From assembly GCA_002422365.1 (NCBI GenBank), contig DIUO01000031.1:21975-85974 (forward strand): a DNA stretch of 64,000 nt, read 5' to 3'. This document shows, piece by piece, positions 17,497 through 27,699 of the stretch. The notes under the pieces were generated by a model that ran no database searches, was not told where the DNA came from, and saw nothing but the letters and a program-made list of their open reading frames with translations. This DNA is from Proteobacteria bacterium UBA6156. Lineage in GTDB: Bacteria; Pseudomonadota; Alphaproteobacteria; UBA2136; UBA6156. Each line of letters starts with the position of its first letter. Positions within the stretch are counted from its first letter, which is position 1. Position numbers and translations under genes: made by a program.

Positions 17497-17512
17497 AGTG
17501 AGCAGTGAACAG
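17497..17512. repeat. Two-unit AGTGAAC heptamer
   Basis: AGTGAGC followed by AGTGAAC and AG, starting four bases after the hflX stop codon. A short version of the arrays at 1503 and 57332. Confidence 0.6.
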
Positions 17513-17578
17513 CTTCCGCTGATCGGTGACGCAGAGAATAATTATTGGGAAAAGAACAGCGTGCTGCCCTTGAAGAGC

Positions 17579-17815
17579 CTAAGCCAGAATGTTGATGATG
17601 CTGCCGCGCACGCTGTCGGTATAGCCGCCGCCGTTGGCCACCTGGCTGCTTGGGGTGGTGCGGGCTGCGCTGATGCTTTCTACCGCCGTGACCGGGCCGC
17701 TTTGGGCGGCGTTCTGCACATAAGCGGTGGCCATGGGGCTGCCAGCCTTGCTGAACGTGGAGACGTTGACGGGGCGGGCGGTGCCGGCGTTGTACGATGC
17801 GATGCGGATATCCAT
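17579..17815 (-). CDS. Small unknown protein (78 aa)
   Basis: ATG 17815, with AAGG upstream, to a TAG at 17579. The codons follow the C-rich third-position pattern of other minus-strand genes, which supports it over the overlapping plus-strand frame. The protein is polar and Ala/Ser/Thr rich (MDIRIASYNAGTARPVNVST at the start), with no membrane segment or signal peptide. No family recognised. It is divergent from the signalling gene starting at 17863, so the 47 bases between hold both start regions. Confidence 0.58.
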   Translation of the reverse strand: MDIRIASYNAGTARPVNVSTFSKAGSPMATAYVQNAAQSGPVTAVESISAARTTPSSQVANGGGYTDSVRGSIINILA

Positions 17816-17862
17816 GCACGAACCTTAGACCCCCTGTGGCGCATGTGCAAGAGGGTTGCTTA

Positions 17863-20352
17863 ATGCGTGAGCTGCTGCACCAATTTTGGGCAACCCTGAT
17901 GGGGATATGGTGGCTGCCGATGGCCGCCATGGCCGTGGGTGCAAGCCTGCTGGCGCTGGTGGTGGGCTGGTGGTGGGCCGGGCGCGAGCTGCGGCGCAAG
18001 CTGAACCTGGCCGTAGAGCACCGCACGCGGAGGCTGGAAGATGTGAGCCGCCGCTTTAGGGTGATGGCCGACAATGCCTATGATCTGATTTGCATTTGCA
18101 ACGCCGACGGGCGCATGGATTATTTGAACGCGGCGTTTACCCGAGTGCTTGGCTTTGGCAAAGAAGAATTGCGCGACGTGCGCCTGCCCGAATGGGTGCA
18201 CCCCCGCAACCGCGAAGAGCTGGCGGATATTTTGCGCCGCGTGGTGGCGCAGGGGGGGACTGTGGAGGCGAATATGAAATTCCCCCACGTGGGGGGCGGT
18301 TGGGTGGATGTGGAGCTGGTGGCCAAAGGGCTGCCGGACAGCGACTGGGTGGTGCGCAGCGTGGTGCTGCACGCGCGTGACATTAGCCAGCGCCGCAAGA
18401 TGCTGGATGAGCTGGCGCGCAACGAACAGCGGTTTAAGGATTTTGCAGGCAGCAGTGCCGACTGGCTGTGGGAAACGGATGTGGCAGGGGTGTTTAGGTA
18501 TGTGAGCCCCGGCGTGACCAACGTGCTGGGGTATGAGCCCGAAGAGCTGATTGGCCAAAACCAGATGAACGTGCTGTATGCCAGCGACGACGACAGCGGC
18601 CGCGAGCTGGTGCAAAACCGTGTGGAGCGCCACCAGCCCTACCGCGAGCTGGAGCTGTGGACGAAGAGCAAGAATGGCGACCGGGTGTGTTTGCGGCTTT
18701 CTGGCATGCCGGTGTTTGATGTGATGCAGGAATTTGTGGGGTACCGGGGGGCGGCGAGCAATGTGACATCGAGCAAAGTGGAACGCGAGCATGTGTTTAG
18801 GCTGGCGACCACCGACCACCTGACCGGGTTGCTGAACGGTGCGCGTTTTAAAGAAGAGCTGGAGCGGGCGGTGGTGCTGGCGCGGCGCCATGGCACCAGC
18901 GGGGCGGTGCTGTTTATTGACCTTGACCGCTTTAAGGAAGTGAACGACACCCACGGCCACGAGGCTGGTGACCGGATTTTGCTGGGAGTGGCGGATATTT
19001 TGCGCGACAGCGTGCGCAGCACCGATATTGTGGCGCGGCGGGGCGGGGATGAATTTTCGATAATTATGCACAACATTGATGTGGACAGTGCGGCGGCCAA
19101 AGTGCAGCGCATGATTGAACGCATTAAGGCCTTTGGCGTGGATTACAACGGCACCCGCCTGACCGTGACGATGAGCGTGGGGATGGTGCAGTACCCGCAG
19201 GATGACCGTGGCGCCGACCACTTGATTATGAGTGCCGACCTTGCGATGTATCGGGCCAAAGACATGGGCCGTAACCGCCTGTTTGTGGATGCCACCGACG
19301 CCACCAGTGAGACCGTGGGCAGTGTGCGCGCCCAGCTGAAATGGGTGGATAGGCTGCGGTATTGCCTGGAGAATGATGAGTTCCAGATGTATTACCAGGC
19401 GATTTTGCCCGCGCACAAAACCGAGCGCCCGTTGTTTGAAGCGTTGCTGCGTATTTTTGATGAAGATGGCAAAGTGGCCAGCCCGGCGCTGTATATTGAT
19501 GCGGCGGAGCACTTTGGGTTGATTCAGCAGCTTGACCTGGCGGTGGTGAAGCGCGTGTTTATTACGCAGCGCGCGCTGATGGATGAGGGCGTGAATGTGG
19601 ATGTGAGTATTAATCTTTCTAGCCGCACTTTAGGCGACCCGGCAGTGGTGCCCAAGCTGCGGCAGCTGATGGAGGATTATCGGATTGACCCCGCGCGGAT
19701 TATTTTTGAAGTGACGGAGACGATGGCGATCCATGACCCCGCCCAGATGCGCGATATTGAAGAGATTCGGGCGTTTATTGATAGTTTGCGGGCGATGGGG
19801 TTCCGGTTTGCGCTGGATGATTTTGGGACCGGGTTTACGAGCTTTAGGTACCTGAAAGTGCTGAACGTGGACATAGTGAAAATTGACGGTGAGTACGTAA
19901 AAGACCTGGTGCGCGACCCGGATGACCGCCTGTTTGTGCAAAGCATGGTGCAGCTGTGTGACGGCCTGGGCATTGGCACTATTGCCGAATTTGTGGAAGA
20001 CACCGCGACACTGGCAGTGCTGAAAGAGCTGGGCGTGGGCGCGGGGCAGGGGTGGTTGTTTGCGAAGCCTCAGCCGGATTTGAGGGCGTTGGCGGCGGCG
20101 TATTCGGGCAAAACCATGGATGATTTTGATGATGCTTTGCCGTTGCTGGAAGTGGCGAAACATGCGGCGGCTGCGCTTGAGGTTGTTGCGGCTGAGGTGC
20201 CGGTGGCTGCGGGTGAGGTGGTGACGGCGGTGCGGAGCTCGGTAAAAGCGGCCAAGCTGAAAAAGGCGGGGAAAGCCACCCGCGCGGGCGAACGTGCGGC
20301 AGGCAAGAGCAAAGCCGGGGCGCAGGCTAAAGCCAAAGCGGCTGTGCAGTAG
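17863..20352 (+). CDS. PAS-PAS-GGDEF-EAL cyclic di-GMP protein
   Basis: 829 residues from ATG 17863 (GAGGG upstream). Order: one transmembrane helix (about 15-40), two PAS domains (about 65-185 and 190-315), a GGDEF domain (ARRGGDEF at about 390-397, with I-site RSTD five residues earlier), an EAL domain from about 525 (FEALLR, NLSSRT, FEVTETM, DDFGTGF, VKIDGEYV, EFVED) and an Ala/Lys-rich tail. All residues expected for both catalytic activities appear present, so it could make or degrade cyclic di-GMP. The basic tail is unusual and might bind nucleic acid or the membrane. Confidence 0.95.
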   Translation: MRELLHQFWATLMGIWWLPMAAMAVGASLLALVVGWWWAGRELRRKLNLAVEHRTRRLEDVSRRFRVMADNAYDLICICNADGRMDYLNAAFTRVLGFGKEELRDVRLPEWVHPRNREELADILRRVVAQGGTVEANMKFPHVGGGWVDVELVAKGLPDSDWVVRSVVLHARDISQRRKMLDELARNEQRFKDFAGSSADWLWETDVAGVFRYVSPGVTNVLGYEPEELIGQNQMNVLYASDDDSGRELVQNRVERHQPYRELELWTKSKNGDRVCLRLSGMPVFDVMQEFVGYRGAASNVTSSKVEREHVFRLATTDHLTGLLNGARFKEELERAVVLARRHGTSGAVLFIDLDRFKEVNDTHGHEAGDRILLGVADILRDSVRSTDIVARRGGDEFSIIMHNIDVDSAAAKVQRMIERIKAFGVDYNGTRLTVTMSVGMVQYPQDDRGADHLIMSADLAMYRAKDMGRNRLFVDATDATSETVGSVRAQLKWVDRLRYCLENDEFQMYYQAILPAHKTERPLFEALLRIFDEDGKVASPALYIDAAEHFGLIQQLDLAVVKRVFITQRALMDEGVNVDVSINLSSRTLGDPAVVPKLRQLMEDYRIDPARIIFEVTETMAIHDPAQMRDIEEIRAFIDSLRAMGFRFALDDFGTGFTSFRYLKVLNVDIVKIDGEYVKDLVRDPDDRLFVQSMVQLCDGLGIGTIAEFVEDTATLAVLKELGVGAGQGWLFAKPQPDLRALAAAYSGKTMDDFDDALPLLEVAKHAAAALEVVAAEVPVAAGEVVTAVRSSVKAAKLKKAGKATRAGERAAGKSKAGAQAKAKAAVQ

Positions 20353-20601
20353 TTATTTGATGTAGGCGATGTAGATGAGGATTTCTATCAACAGCAGAAT
20401 GCAGAGGCCGACACGGAGGGCCATGAGAAACGTGCCTTTGCCGTTGGCAGGGGCGCCGGTAGTGCCGGGATTGGACATGCCCGCCACGCCCATGAGCATG
20501 GTGGCGACCGCCGCCACGAAGGTGGCGACCATGATGTATGCGAAGGGATGTGTGAACATGGTGGCCAGAGTAGGCGGGTTTAAGGCGGCTGGCAAGAACA
20601 T
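20353..20601 (-). CDS. HIG1-type twin-transmembrane protein
   Basis: 82 residues with two hydrophobic helices (about 20-42 and 58-80) joined by a short glycine/asparagine/proline loop and the basic ALRVGL start of helix two. This matches the small twin-transmembrane or HIG1-domain proteins common in alphaproteobacteria, some linked to respiratory complexes. An internal ATG at 20559 is an alternative start giving 68 residues; neither has a strong ribosome site. It is convergent and abutting with the signalling gene, and divergent from the ferredoxin gene. Confidence 0.75.
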   Translation of the reverse strand: MFLPAALNPPTLATMFTHPFAYIMVATFVAAVATMLMGVAGMSNPGTTGAPANGKGTFLMALRVGLCILLLIEILIYIAYIK

Positions 20602-20630
20602 GGGGCGAGGGGGATAAGGTGCCGCGTGTG

Positions 20631-20918
20631 ATGATACGATATAAGCAGGAAACCCATGAGGTGCAGGTTAGTGCGGGCCTGAGCGTGCTGATTGCGGCAA
20701 GCCTGGCCGGTTTGGAAGAGATGGGATTTGGTGATTGTGGTGGCAATTTAGTGTGCGCCACCTGCCACGTGCGCGTAAACAGTGGTACATTTGCGCCGAT
20801 GAAACCCGATGAACAGTTAATGCTGGATACCCTGCCACGCACCCACCCCAACAGCCGCCTGGGCTGCCAGCTGCGCGTGAGCGACGACTGCGACGTGGAA
20901 TGGATGGGAGCCCGCTAA
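20631..20918 (+). CDS. [2Fe-2S] ferredoxin, adrenodoxin type
   Basis: 95 residues from ATG 20631; GTG starts at 20619 and 20628 are possible, but ATAAGG is best spaced for the ATG. The cluster ligands show the C-x5-C-x2-C pattern (DCGGNLVCATC) plus a later Cys in RLGCQL, typical of vertebrate-type ferredoxins serving Fe-S assembly or P450-like oxygenases. No partner reductase is adjacent. The stop lies four bases before the next gene, so the two are co-translated. Confidence 0.92.
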   Translation: MIRYKQETHEVQVSAGLSVLIAASLAGLEEMGFGDCGGNLVCATCHVRVNSGTFAPMKPDEQLMLDTLPRTHPNSRLGCQLRVSDDCDVEWMGAR

Positions 20919-20922
20919 CCCC

Positions 20923-22476
20923 ATGAGCCTGCCGCCGACCCTTGCCCACCAACAAGCTGCCCTGCGCGGCCTGCTGAAGGCAGGTGTGGGGTGCAGCTTG
21001 TTTAACCAACTGGGGTTGGGGCGGCTGGGGAGCTTTAAGGACTTTGATATATTGTACCAGAGCTATTGCCGCGCGGTGCCGGTGCAGGGGCCGCGTGTGT
21101 TTATGGACAGCCTGGCCAAAATGCTGCCGCAGCAGGGGCTGGCGCCTTTGCAGGTGTTGCAGAGCTCGAACTTAGTAAGCAAAGGTAAGCCGCCCGCCGC
21201 CAGCCTGTGGCGCGGCACGCCGCTGCCGGTGGCGCATGCGGCGCTGCGTGACCACCTGGCGGTGGAGGAGATACAACGCAAGCGGCTGTTGCAGCAGGGC
21301 GTGCAGGCGCGGGGGAATTTTTTCTATCTGTTTGAGCAGGAAGCGAACAAGCTGGAAGCCGCGGTAGGCCAGCCGTTGCCGGTGCCGCTGCGCGGATGGC
21401 ACGACCTGGTGGAAATGGAAAGTGGGCGCGGGTTTAAGCTGCCCTGGGACAAGCGCCTGGCGCTGCCGCACTATGCCAGCTTGCCGCGTGGCGGCAGCCG
21501 CTGGCAGTGGTTTAATGCCATGCAAGACGTGCTGAAGGCCGAAGGCAAAAACGTGGATGTGCTGGTGAGCAACCCGCGCACGTTGATTGATTTTTGTTTG
21601 TATGTAAGCCAGCAGGCAGGCCGCTTTGTGGCGCTGCGCGAAATGCTGCCCAACCTGAAAGTGTTGGCGATGAACCATTATGATATTGGGTTGCAGCGCA
21701 CCGAGCTTGGGTATTTGCTGCACGGCTTGCCCAATGTGCGCTGGATGCAATGGCTGTACCAGCCCAATGGCATGCAGGCGTGGCAGGATGATGTGAATAT
21801 TCGGCAACGGTTGACGCTGCACACCGCCGGACAGATGTTTTATGAGTTTGTGCCCGTGGAGGATATTGATGCCGAGGGGCGGTTTGCGCGGAGTTATCGG
21901 CGCTTTTATGCGGGACAAATAGAAGCGGGCCATGAGTATTGCGTGGTGGTGAGCAGCAGCGCGGGGTTGCTGGGAGTTTCGACCGGCATGGTGGTGCGCG
22001 TGATGAACACCGAGCCGTTGCAAGTGGTGGCCAAAGGCCCGGTAGTGAAGCTGAACGGCCTGGGTGAAGCGGTGCGCGAAGAGGCGCTGCTGGAAGCATT
22101 GGCGAACATTAACAGTGCGTTGAACGGGCAGGGGGTGTTTATTCGGGAAGCCTTGCTGGGGCACGTGCTGAGCGAACGCCAACCCCTGTGGGTGCTGGAA
22201 CTGAGCCGCCCGCTGGCCGAGCTGCCCGGCGCGGTGATGGAAAGTGTGGCCAAGCGGTTGCATGCGGAGTTGGATTTGCGCTCGGCGGGGTATCGGAGTT
22301 CGTTCCGGAGTGCAGCGTTTAGGCCGCCGCAGGTGCATTTTGTGCCGATGGGCACCTTTGCGGCGGCGTTTGCCACCAGCCCGGATTTTAGCCAGTTTGA
22401 CCACTCGGTGGATGCCAGCTTGTGCCGGAAAGTGTTGGCAGCGGCTTGGGAGACGCAGGTTTTTGAGGCTGTTTGA
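20923..22476 (+). CDS. GH3-like acyl-adenylate family protein
   Basis: 517 residues. The overall pattern fits the GH3 superfamily (plant auxin amido-synthetase fold, ANL-type enzymes): an N-terminal helical region with FDILYQSY, a central VLVSNPRTLIDF segment, an AMNHYDIG stretch, a VVSSSAGLLGVSTGMVVRV region aligning with the adenylate-binding/Y-x-x-G-D area, and a C-terminal domain with HFVPMGTFAAAF. Bacterial members are mostly uncharacterised. The assignment rests on pattern only. Pairing with a ferredoxin is unexpected for an adenylating enzyme. An AGARGTT repeat array follows the stop. Confidence 0.6.
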   Translation: MSLPPTLAHQQAALRGLLKAGVGCSLFNQLGLGRLGSFKDFDILYQSYCRAVPVQGPRVFMDSLAKMLPQQGLAPLQVLQSSNLVSKGKPPAASLWRGTPLPVAHAALRDHLAVEEIQRKRLLQQGVQARGNFFYLFEQEANKLEAAVGQPLPVPLRGWHDLVEMESGRGFKLPWDKRLALPHYASLPRGGSRWQWFNAMQDVLKAEGKNVDVLVSNPRTLIDFCLYVSQQAGRFVALREMLPNLKVLAMNHYDIGLQRTELGYLLHGLPNVRWMQWLYQPNGMQAWQDDVNIRQRLTLHTAGQMFYEFVPVEDIDAEGRFARSYRRFYAGQIEAGHEYCVVVSSSAGLLGVSTGMVVRVMNTEPLQVVAKGPVVKLNGLGEAVREEALLEALANINSALNGQGVFIREALLGHVLSERQPLWVLELSRPLAELPGAVMESVAKRLHAELDLRSAGYRSSFRSAAFRPPQVHFVPMGTFAAAFATSPDFSQFDHSVDASLCRKVLAAAWETQVFEAV

Positions 22477-22479
22477 TTT

Positions 22480-22507
22480 AGAAGTTAGAAGTTAGAGGTT
22501 AGAGGTT
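22480..22507. repeat. Heptamer array, AGARGTT type
   Basis: AGAAGTT twice then AGAGGTT twice, starting three bases after the GH3-like stop codon. The same heptamer occurs as four units at the end of sucA (56376). Confidence 0.88.
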
Positions 22508-22711
22508 AGACATTTGGGGTGGGGCCTGATTTTTTTTGAGTTGTGTTTGCGGAGTGGGAGGTTGCCTAAATAACTGGCAGCATGGAGTGTTAGGGGATTT
22601 TGTGGCGCAAATGCATAAGGTTGTTGTGAAGTTAACGCATGGACGGATGCGGAGAGGGGCGTAGACTGCCCTTACAGCATGCCGTGCTGACACCAACCAA
22701 GGAGGATGCCC

Positions 22712-22933
22712 ATGGCTCACGCAAGACAGAACCATAATAACCACCCGCTGCCCGCAGAAATGTTGGAGAAAACCGCTGTAACCCGGCTGCTGACCCGCCA
22801 CGCCGCGCTGGAAGAGGAATTGGCGGCACACACGGCCCGCCCGATGGTGGACTGGGACGGCGTGAAGCTGATTAAACGCCAAAAACTGGAAATTGCCGAA
22901 CAGATTGAAGCGCTGAAGCGGCGCATGCAGTAG
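22712..22933 (+). CDS. DUF465 (YdcH-like) small protein
   Basis: 73 residues; ATG 22712 is preferred because GGAGG ends seven bases before it, while the ATG at 22706 touches that site. The protein is a helical hairpin with RLLTRHAALEEEL and then LIKRQKLEIAEQIEALKRRM, the pattern of DUF465. Cytosolic, function unknown, typical of alphaproteobacteria. Single-gene unit with a terminator. Confidence 0.88.
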   Translation: MAHARQNHNNHPLPAEMLEKTAVTRLLTRHAALEEELAAHTARPMVDWDGVKLIKRQKLEIAEQIEALKRRMQ

Positions 22934-22955
22934 CTTTTGCTTTACTGAAACACCG

Positions 22956-22983
22956 AAGGCGGGGGTTGGGCCCCCGCCTTTGG
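22956..22983. terminator. Hairpin terminator between DUF465 gene and bioY
   Basis: Ten-pair stem AAGGCGGGGG / CCCCCGCCTT with loop TTGGG, between convergent genes; probably works for both. Confidence 0.8.
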
Positions 22984-22999
22984 TTTATCGTGTGGCGCC

Positions 23000-23557
23000 T
23001 TAGCGGCCGGGCGGGCCGAAGGCCCAGGCGCGGAGGCGGTCGCGGGCTTCCGAAAGCTTCAGTCCCAAAAACAGTGCCAGGGCGATCTGGAAGGCATCGG
23101 CTGTGATGAGAGGGAAGAAGCCGAATTCGAGCAACTGGCTTGCCGGGACATGCCCCCAGAGCCAGATGAGGCCGATGAAGTACGTCATGAACAGGATCAC
23201 CAGCAGCTTGCCGGCGTCCGTCATCATCAGGATCGACGCGCATGCCGCGAACGTCATGCCGAGGACATAGCCGCCGGTGGGGCCACTGATGACCTGCACG
23301 GTGGTGAGGCCGGGCATGGCGTGCACCGGAGCCACGAAGCCGACGGCGAGCCAGAGCACCAGCGAGGTGATGACCAGGCGGCCGGGGAGGAACGTGACGA
23401 TGAGGCCCATGGCGAGCAGCTGCAACGTCATCGGCACCGGGTTGAACGGGAGGCTCAGCTTGCTGCCGAGGGTGAGGGCGAGCGCGCCGATGACGCTGAG
23501 CAGGACGACGCGCTTGTAGGTTTCGTTAGAAAACGCATTGGTGTCGGGCGTGGCCAT
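23000..23557 (-). CDS. bioY: Biotin transporter BioY
   Basis: A 185-residue S-component of an energy-coupling-factor transporter, with about six helices. BioY signature regions are visible: LPFNPVPMTLQLLA (about 35-48), an internal SGPTGGYVLGM (about 90-100) and DAFQIALAL near the end. Together with accB and accC 5 kb away it suggests reliance on imported biotin, though no EcfA/EcfT partners are here; some BioY proteins work alone. Confidence 0.94.
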   Translation of the reverse strand: MATPDTNAFSNETYKRVVLLSVIGALALTLGSKLSLPFNPVPMTLQLLAMGLIVTFLPGRLVITSLVLWLAVGFVAPVHAMPGLTTVQVISGPTGGYVLGMTFAACASILMMTDAGKLLVILFMTYFIGLIWLWGHVPASQLLEFGFFPLITADAFQIALALFLGLKLSEARDRLRAWAFGPPGR

Positions 23558-23631
23558 TGGAAACTCCTAAAATGGCGTTGCGGGTGCTGGAAATATGGCC
23601 TAGGCTCTGGAAATAGTCAAAGGGTAATTGT

Positions 23632-24942
23632 ATGCAAAAAGCGTATAGGATAACGGGCGGCAAGCCGATTGTGGGGGAAATTACCTGCTACGGCGCCAAG
23701 AATTTTGCCACCAAAGCCATGGTGGCGGCCTGCCTTGGCACCACCGAAACCGTGCTGACCAACGTGCCGCCGATTGGCGACGTGGATATTACCGTAGGCC
23801 TGCTGCAAAGCGTGGGCGCCAAGGTAGAATGGCTGGACAGCAAAACCCTGCGCATTGACCCCACCAGCATTAACACCCACAAAGTGACCACCCCCGACAG
23901 CCGCAGCAACCGGATACCTATTTTGATGTTGCCGGTGCTGTTGCAGCGCTTTGGCAAAGCGGAAATTCCGCGCCTTGACGGGTGCGATTTGGGTACGCGG
24001 GCGCTGGACTTCCATGAAGCGGCCGTGGAAAGTTTTGGTGGCCTGGTGGAAGTTGACCGTGAGCACATGGCTGCCAGCATTAAGAAAAAGCTGAAAGGCA
24101 CCCAATTTAGGTTGGATTACCCGAGTGTGGGGGCGACGGAGACGTGTTTGTTTCTGGCCGTGCTGGCACGCGGCACCAGCGTGATTAGCAACGCCGCGAT
24201 TGAGCCGGAAATTGTGGGCCTGATTACGATGCTGCGGGCGATGGGGGCGGTGATATTCCTCTCGCCTAACCGTGAGATACGCGTGGAAGGGGTGGAGAGC
24301 CTGACGGGCACTACCATGGAATGCCTGGGCGACCGCATTGAAGCGGCGAGCTGGGCCAGTTTGGCGTGTGCCACGAGTGGGGACATTACGCTGCATGGGA
24401 TATTACCCGACACGCTGAACAACTTTTTGGCCTATTACCGCAAGGTGGGGGGCGGGTTTGAACTGGTGGGGCCGCAGAGTATCCGGTTCTTCCGCGCCGG
24501 GACGCTGAGCCCGATTATGCTGGAGACGGATGTGTACCCGGGGTTCTCGACCGACTGGCAGCAGCCGTTTGCGGTGCTGCTGACGCAGGCGGAGGGGATA
24601 AGTGTAATTCATGAAACCGTGTATGACAGCCGTTTGGGCTATACGGCTGCGTTGAACCGGATGGGGGCGAAGATACAGCTTTCGACCGAGTGCATTGGCC
24701 AGCCCTGCCGCTTTTTGCACAAGGGGCACGCCCACAGTGCGCTGATTATGGGCGCGACACCCTTGCACGCCCTGCCGGAGCCCCTGGAAGTGCCCGACCT
24801 GCGCGGCGGGCTGGCCTATGTGATTGCCGCCGCCATGGCCGAAGGCACCAGCACCCTGACGCATATTGAGCGGATTGAGCGCGGCTATGGCGATATTGCC
24901 AAGCGGTTGGAGAATATGAGCTTTGATATTGCCCGTTTGTAA
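23632..24942 (+). CDS. murA: UDP-N-acetylglucosamine 1-carboxyvinyltransferase (MurA)
   Basis: 436 residues. It transfers enolpyruvate from PEP to UDP-GlcNAc, the first committed step of peptidoglycan synthesis. The catalytic features are intact: Lys23/Asn24 in GAKN, Cys118 in DGCDLGTRALDFH (the PEP-adduct cysteine, also the fosfomycin target), GFSTDWQQPF and DLRGGLAYV. The motif is GAKNFATK where GAKNAALP is usual, so it may be a divergent MurA or a MurA paralogue. A terminator follows. Confidence 0.9.
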   Translation: MQKAYRITGGKPIVGEITCYGAKNFATKAMVAACLGTTETVLTNVPPIGDVDITVGLLQSVGAKVEWLDSKTLRIDPTSINTHKVTTPDSRSNRIPILMLPVLLQRFGKAEIPRLDGCDLGTRALDFHEAAVESFGGLVEVDREHMAASIKKKLKGTQFRLDYPSVGATETCLFLAVLARGTSVISNAAIEPEIVGLITMLRAMGAVIFLSPNREIRVEGVESLTGTTMECLGDRIEAASWASLACATSGDITLHGILPDTLNNFLAYYRKVGGGFELVGPQSIRFFRAGTLSPIMLETDVYPGFSTDWQQPFAVLLTQAEGISVIHETVYDSRLGYTAALNRMGAKIQLSTECIGQPCRFLHKGHAHSALIMGATPLHALPEPLEVPDLRGGLAYVIAAAMAEGTSTLTHIERIERGYGDIAKRLENMSFDIARL

Positions 24943-24963
24943 GGCAAGGCTGTAAGGAAATGA

Positions 24964-24986
24964 GGCTGCTTTAGGCAGCCTTTTTT
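24964..24986 (+). terminator. murA terminator
   Basis: GGCTGC stem, loop TTTAG, GCAGCC, then six T residues. Confidence 0.93.
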
Positions 24987-25215
24987 GCGGCCGATGCTGC
25001 TTGTTTGCGGTTAAATGACTGATATTTGTTGTTGGGGAGACGCAGGGGGGTGGGGGTAAGTATGTTTAGCGTATACGGGTTGTTGTCAGACCGCTTCGGT
25101 GAGAGTAGGATAAAAATCAGCCAGGATGGCAAAGGGCTGCAATGTTTGAGGCGCCTTCTCTGTGGAAAGGGAAGGGAGGCTGAGTTGCAGGAATGAGAGA
25201 GTCAGGACGACGGAG

Positions 25216-25701
25216 ATGGAGATACGTGCTTTGAACCAGCTGAGCGGGGGCTATGCCCAAGCCAGCGGTGTGGCGGTGCCGGGGGATTCTCGGGCGCTTA
25301 TAATGGAAATTGCCGTGAGCACCCGGCTGAATGAGCGCGAGCGTAGCAGCCTGATTGCTGCCGTGGCCGCAGCCGACAACGGCCTGACCGGAATGAACCG
25401 GGCCGAGGCGTTGCAACAAGTGCAGAATTTAGGGCTCTATTTGCGTAATACGGGGAATGAGGGTTTTCCCCGCTGGACGATGATGACGGCGCTGCGGAGT
25501 TATGGGATGAATATCCAGCAGGATTTGGCCACGCCCGATGCGTTTACGAACATTTTGCAGAACATTGCGCAAATGCGGCAGGTGAGTGTGGAGTATGCGT
25601 TGAAGGTGGCGGCAACAGCGCAGCCGCAGCCGCAAGCGCCAGTGGCGGCCCAAGCGCCGGTGGCTGAGAGTGCTGCACCGCGCGTGGAGACGATTGCTTA
25701 A
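25216..25701 (+). CDS. Unknown helical protein (161 aa)
   Basis: Start ATG 25216 with AGGA eight bases before it. The central region is helical with a repeated amphipathic character (RLNERERSSLIAAVAAAD, ALRSYGMNIQQDL). The last 40 residues are Ala/Pro/Gln rich and probably disordered. No signal peptide or membrane helix. Its own transcription unit between murA and glyA. Family not recognised. Confidence 0.75.
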   Translation: MEIRALNQLSGGYAQASGVAVPGDSRALIMEIAVSTRLNERERSSLIAAVAAADNGLTGMNRAEALQQVQNLGLYLRNTGNEGFPRWTMMTALRSYGMNIQQDLATPDAFTNILQNIAQMRQVSVEYALKVAATAQPQPQAPVAAQAPVAESAAPRVETIA

Positions 25702-25856
25702 CAGCGGGATGATGAGGCTTTAGGCGCTGGAGGGCCTATGAGGGCTTTTTTTTGTTGGAAGCCGGGTGATTTTGGCCTTTAATAAAAGGCATTAAGGGAA
25801 GATAAGGCCATGGTTAAATTTGCTGGGTTTGGGCCAATGTGGGCGGTTGGGGAAGT

Positions 25857-25898
25857 GTGTGTTTTGGTGTTTTCGTTTTTCGTGATTTCGTTTTTTTT
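25857..25898. repeat. Degenerate GTGTTTY array upstream of glyA
   Basis: GTGTTTTG, GTGTTTTC, GTTTTTC, GTGATTTC, then a T run. A weakened form of the GTGTTTR family, and the only copy lying upstream of a gene's start and not at a stop. Confidence 0.55.
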
Positions 25899-25923
25899 TA
25901 TTTATTGATTTGGAGATTTGAAG

Positions 25924-27189
<1,266 letters not shown>

Positions 27190-27204
27190 GGATGCGGAAT
27201 GAAC

Positions 27205-27230
27205 AAGCCCGGCTGTGCCGGGCTTTTTTT
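27205..27230 (+). terminator. glyA terminator
   Basis: AAGCCCGGC / GCCGGGCTT stem with loop TGT and a T7 run. Confidence 0.95.
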
Positions 27231-27247
27231 GGGGAATGGATAATGGC

Positions 27248-27273
27248 AAACCCCGGCTGGTGAGCCGGGGTTT
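27248..27273. terminator. Second hairpin, likely for the minus-strand acidic protein gene
   Basis: Ten-pair stem AAACCCCGGC / GCCGGGGTTT, loop TGGTGA. It sits 26 bases beyond the stop of the convergent gene at 27299. Confidence 0.6.
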
Positions 27274-27298
27274 GGGGGGCGGTGCGCTGGGGATGGCC

Positions 27299-27619
27299 TC
27301 AGCCGGCGGGCGTGTTCGCTGCTTCGACTTCGGCGAGGTAGTCGGCGATGAGGTCTTCGTCCACAGGCGGGGGCGTTTCTTCCAGTTCCAACTCGAAGGT
27401 GTTCTCCTCAGGATCGAGGACTAGCCTGAGTTTGTAGAAGATTCCGTCCTTCGTACGAATGAAATCCTCCTCGTCGGGGTTATCATCGTCCTCGGTGGAG
27501 AACTTGAAGGTGGAGCCGAGAGCGCGGATCTCGGCATCCGTGAGGTGCGATTGATGCACCCAGATTCCGGAGAGGCTGACGTCATTGCTGACGTCAAGTT
27601 TTACGGGTTCGGTGGACAT
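27299..27619 (-). CDS. Unknown acidic protein (106 aa)
   Basis: ATG 27619 with AGAGGA upstream. Strongly acidic, with two Asp/Glu clusters (STEDDDNPDEEDFIR at about 41-55 and a Glu/Pro-rich segment near 80-95). It contains alternating beta-strand-like segments (LRLVLDPEENTFELELEE). No signal or membrane segment. I do not recognise the family. Isolated transcription unit. Confidence 0.78.
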   Translation of the reverse strand: MSTEPVKLDVSNDVSLSGIWVHQSHLTDAEIRALGSTFKFSTEDDDNPDEEDFIRTKDGIFYKLRLVLDPEENTFELELEETPPPVDEDLIADYLAEVEAANTPAG

Positions 27620-27699
27620 TCGTAAATCCTCTTCTAAAAGACTAATGTGAGCCGCGGTGCGCGGGCGAGCGAATGCTGGCGGATTATATGTATACTAAT

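Noticed and set aside
17498..17863. Plus-strand frame of 121 residues after hflX
   Set aside because: Codon pattern fits the minus-strand gene at 17579-17815 better; the plus-strand product has no domain.
17860..19512. 550-residue minus-strand frame
   Set aside because: Antisense to the GGDEF-EAL gene, whose motifs are unequivocal; composition is His/Gln rich and unlike a protein.
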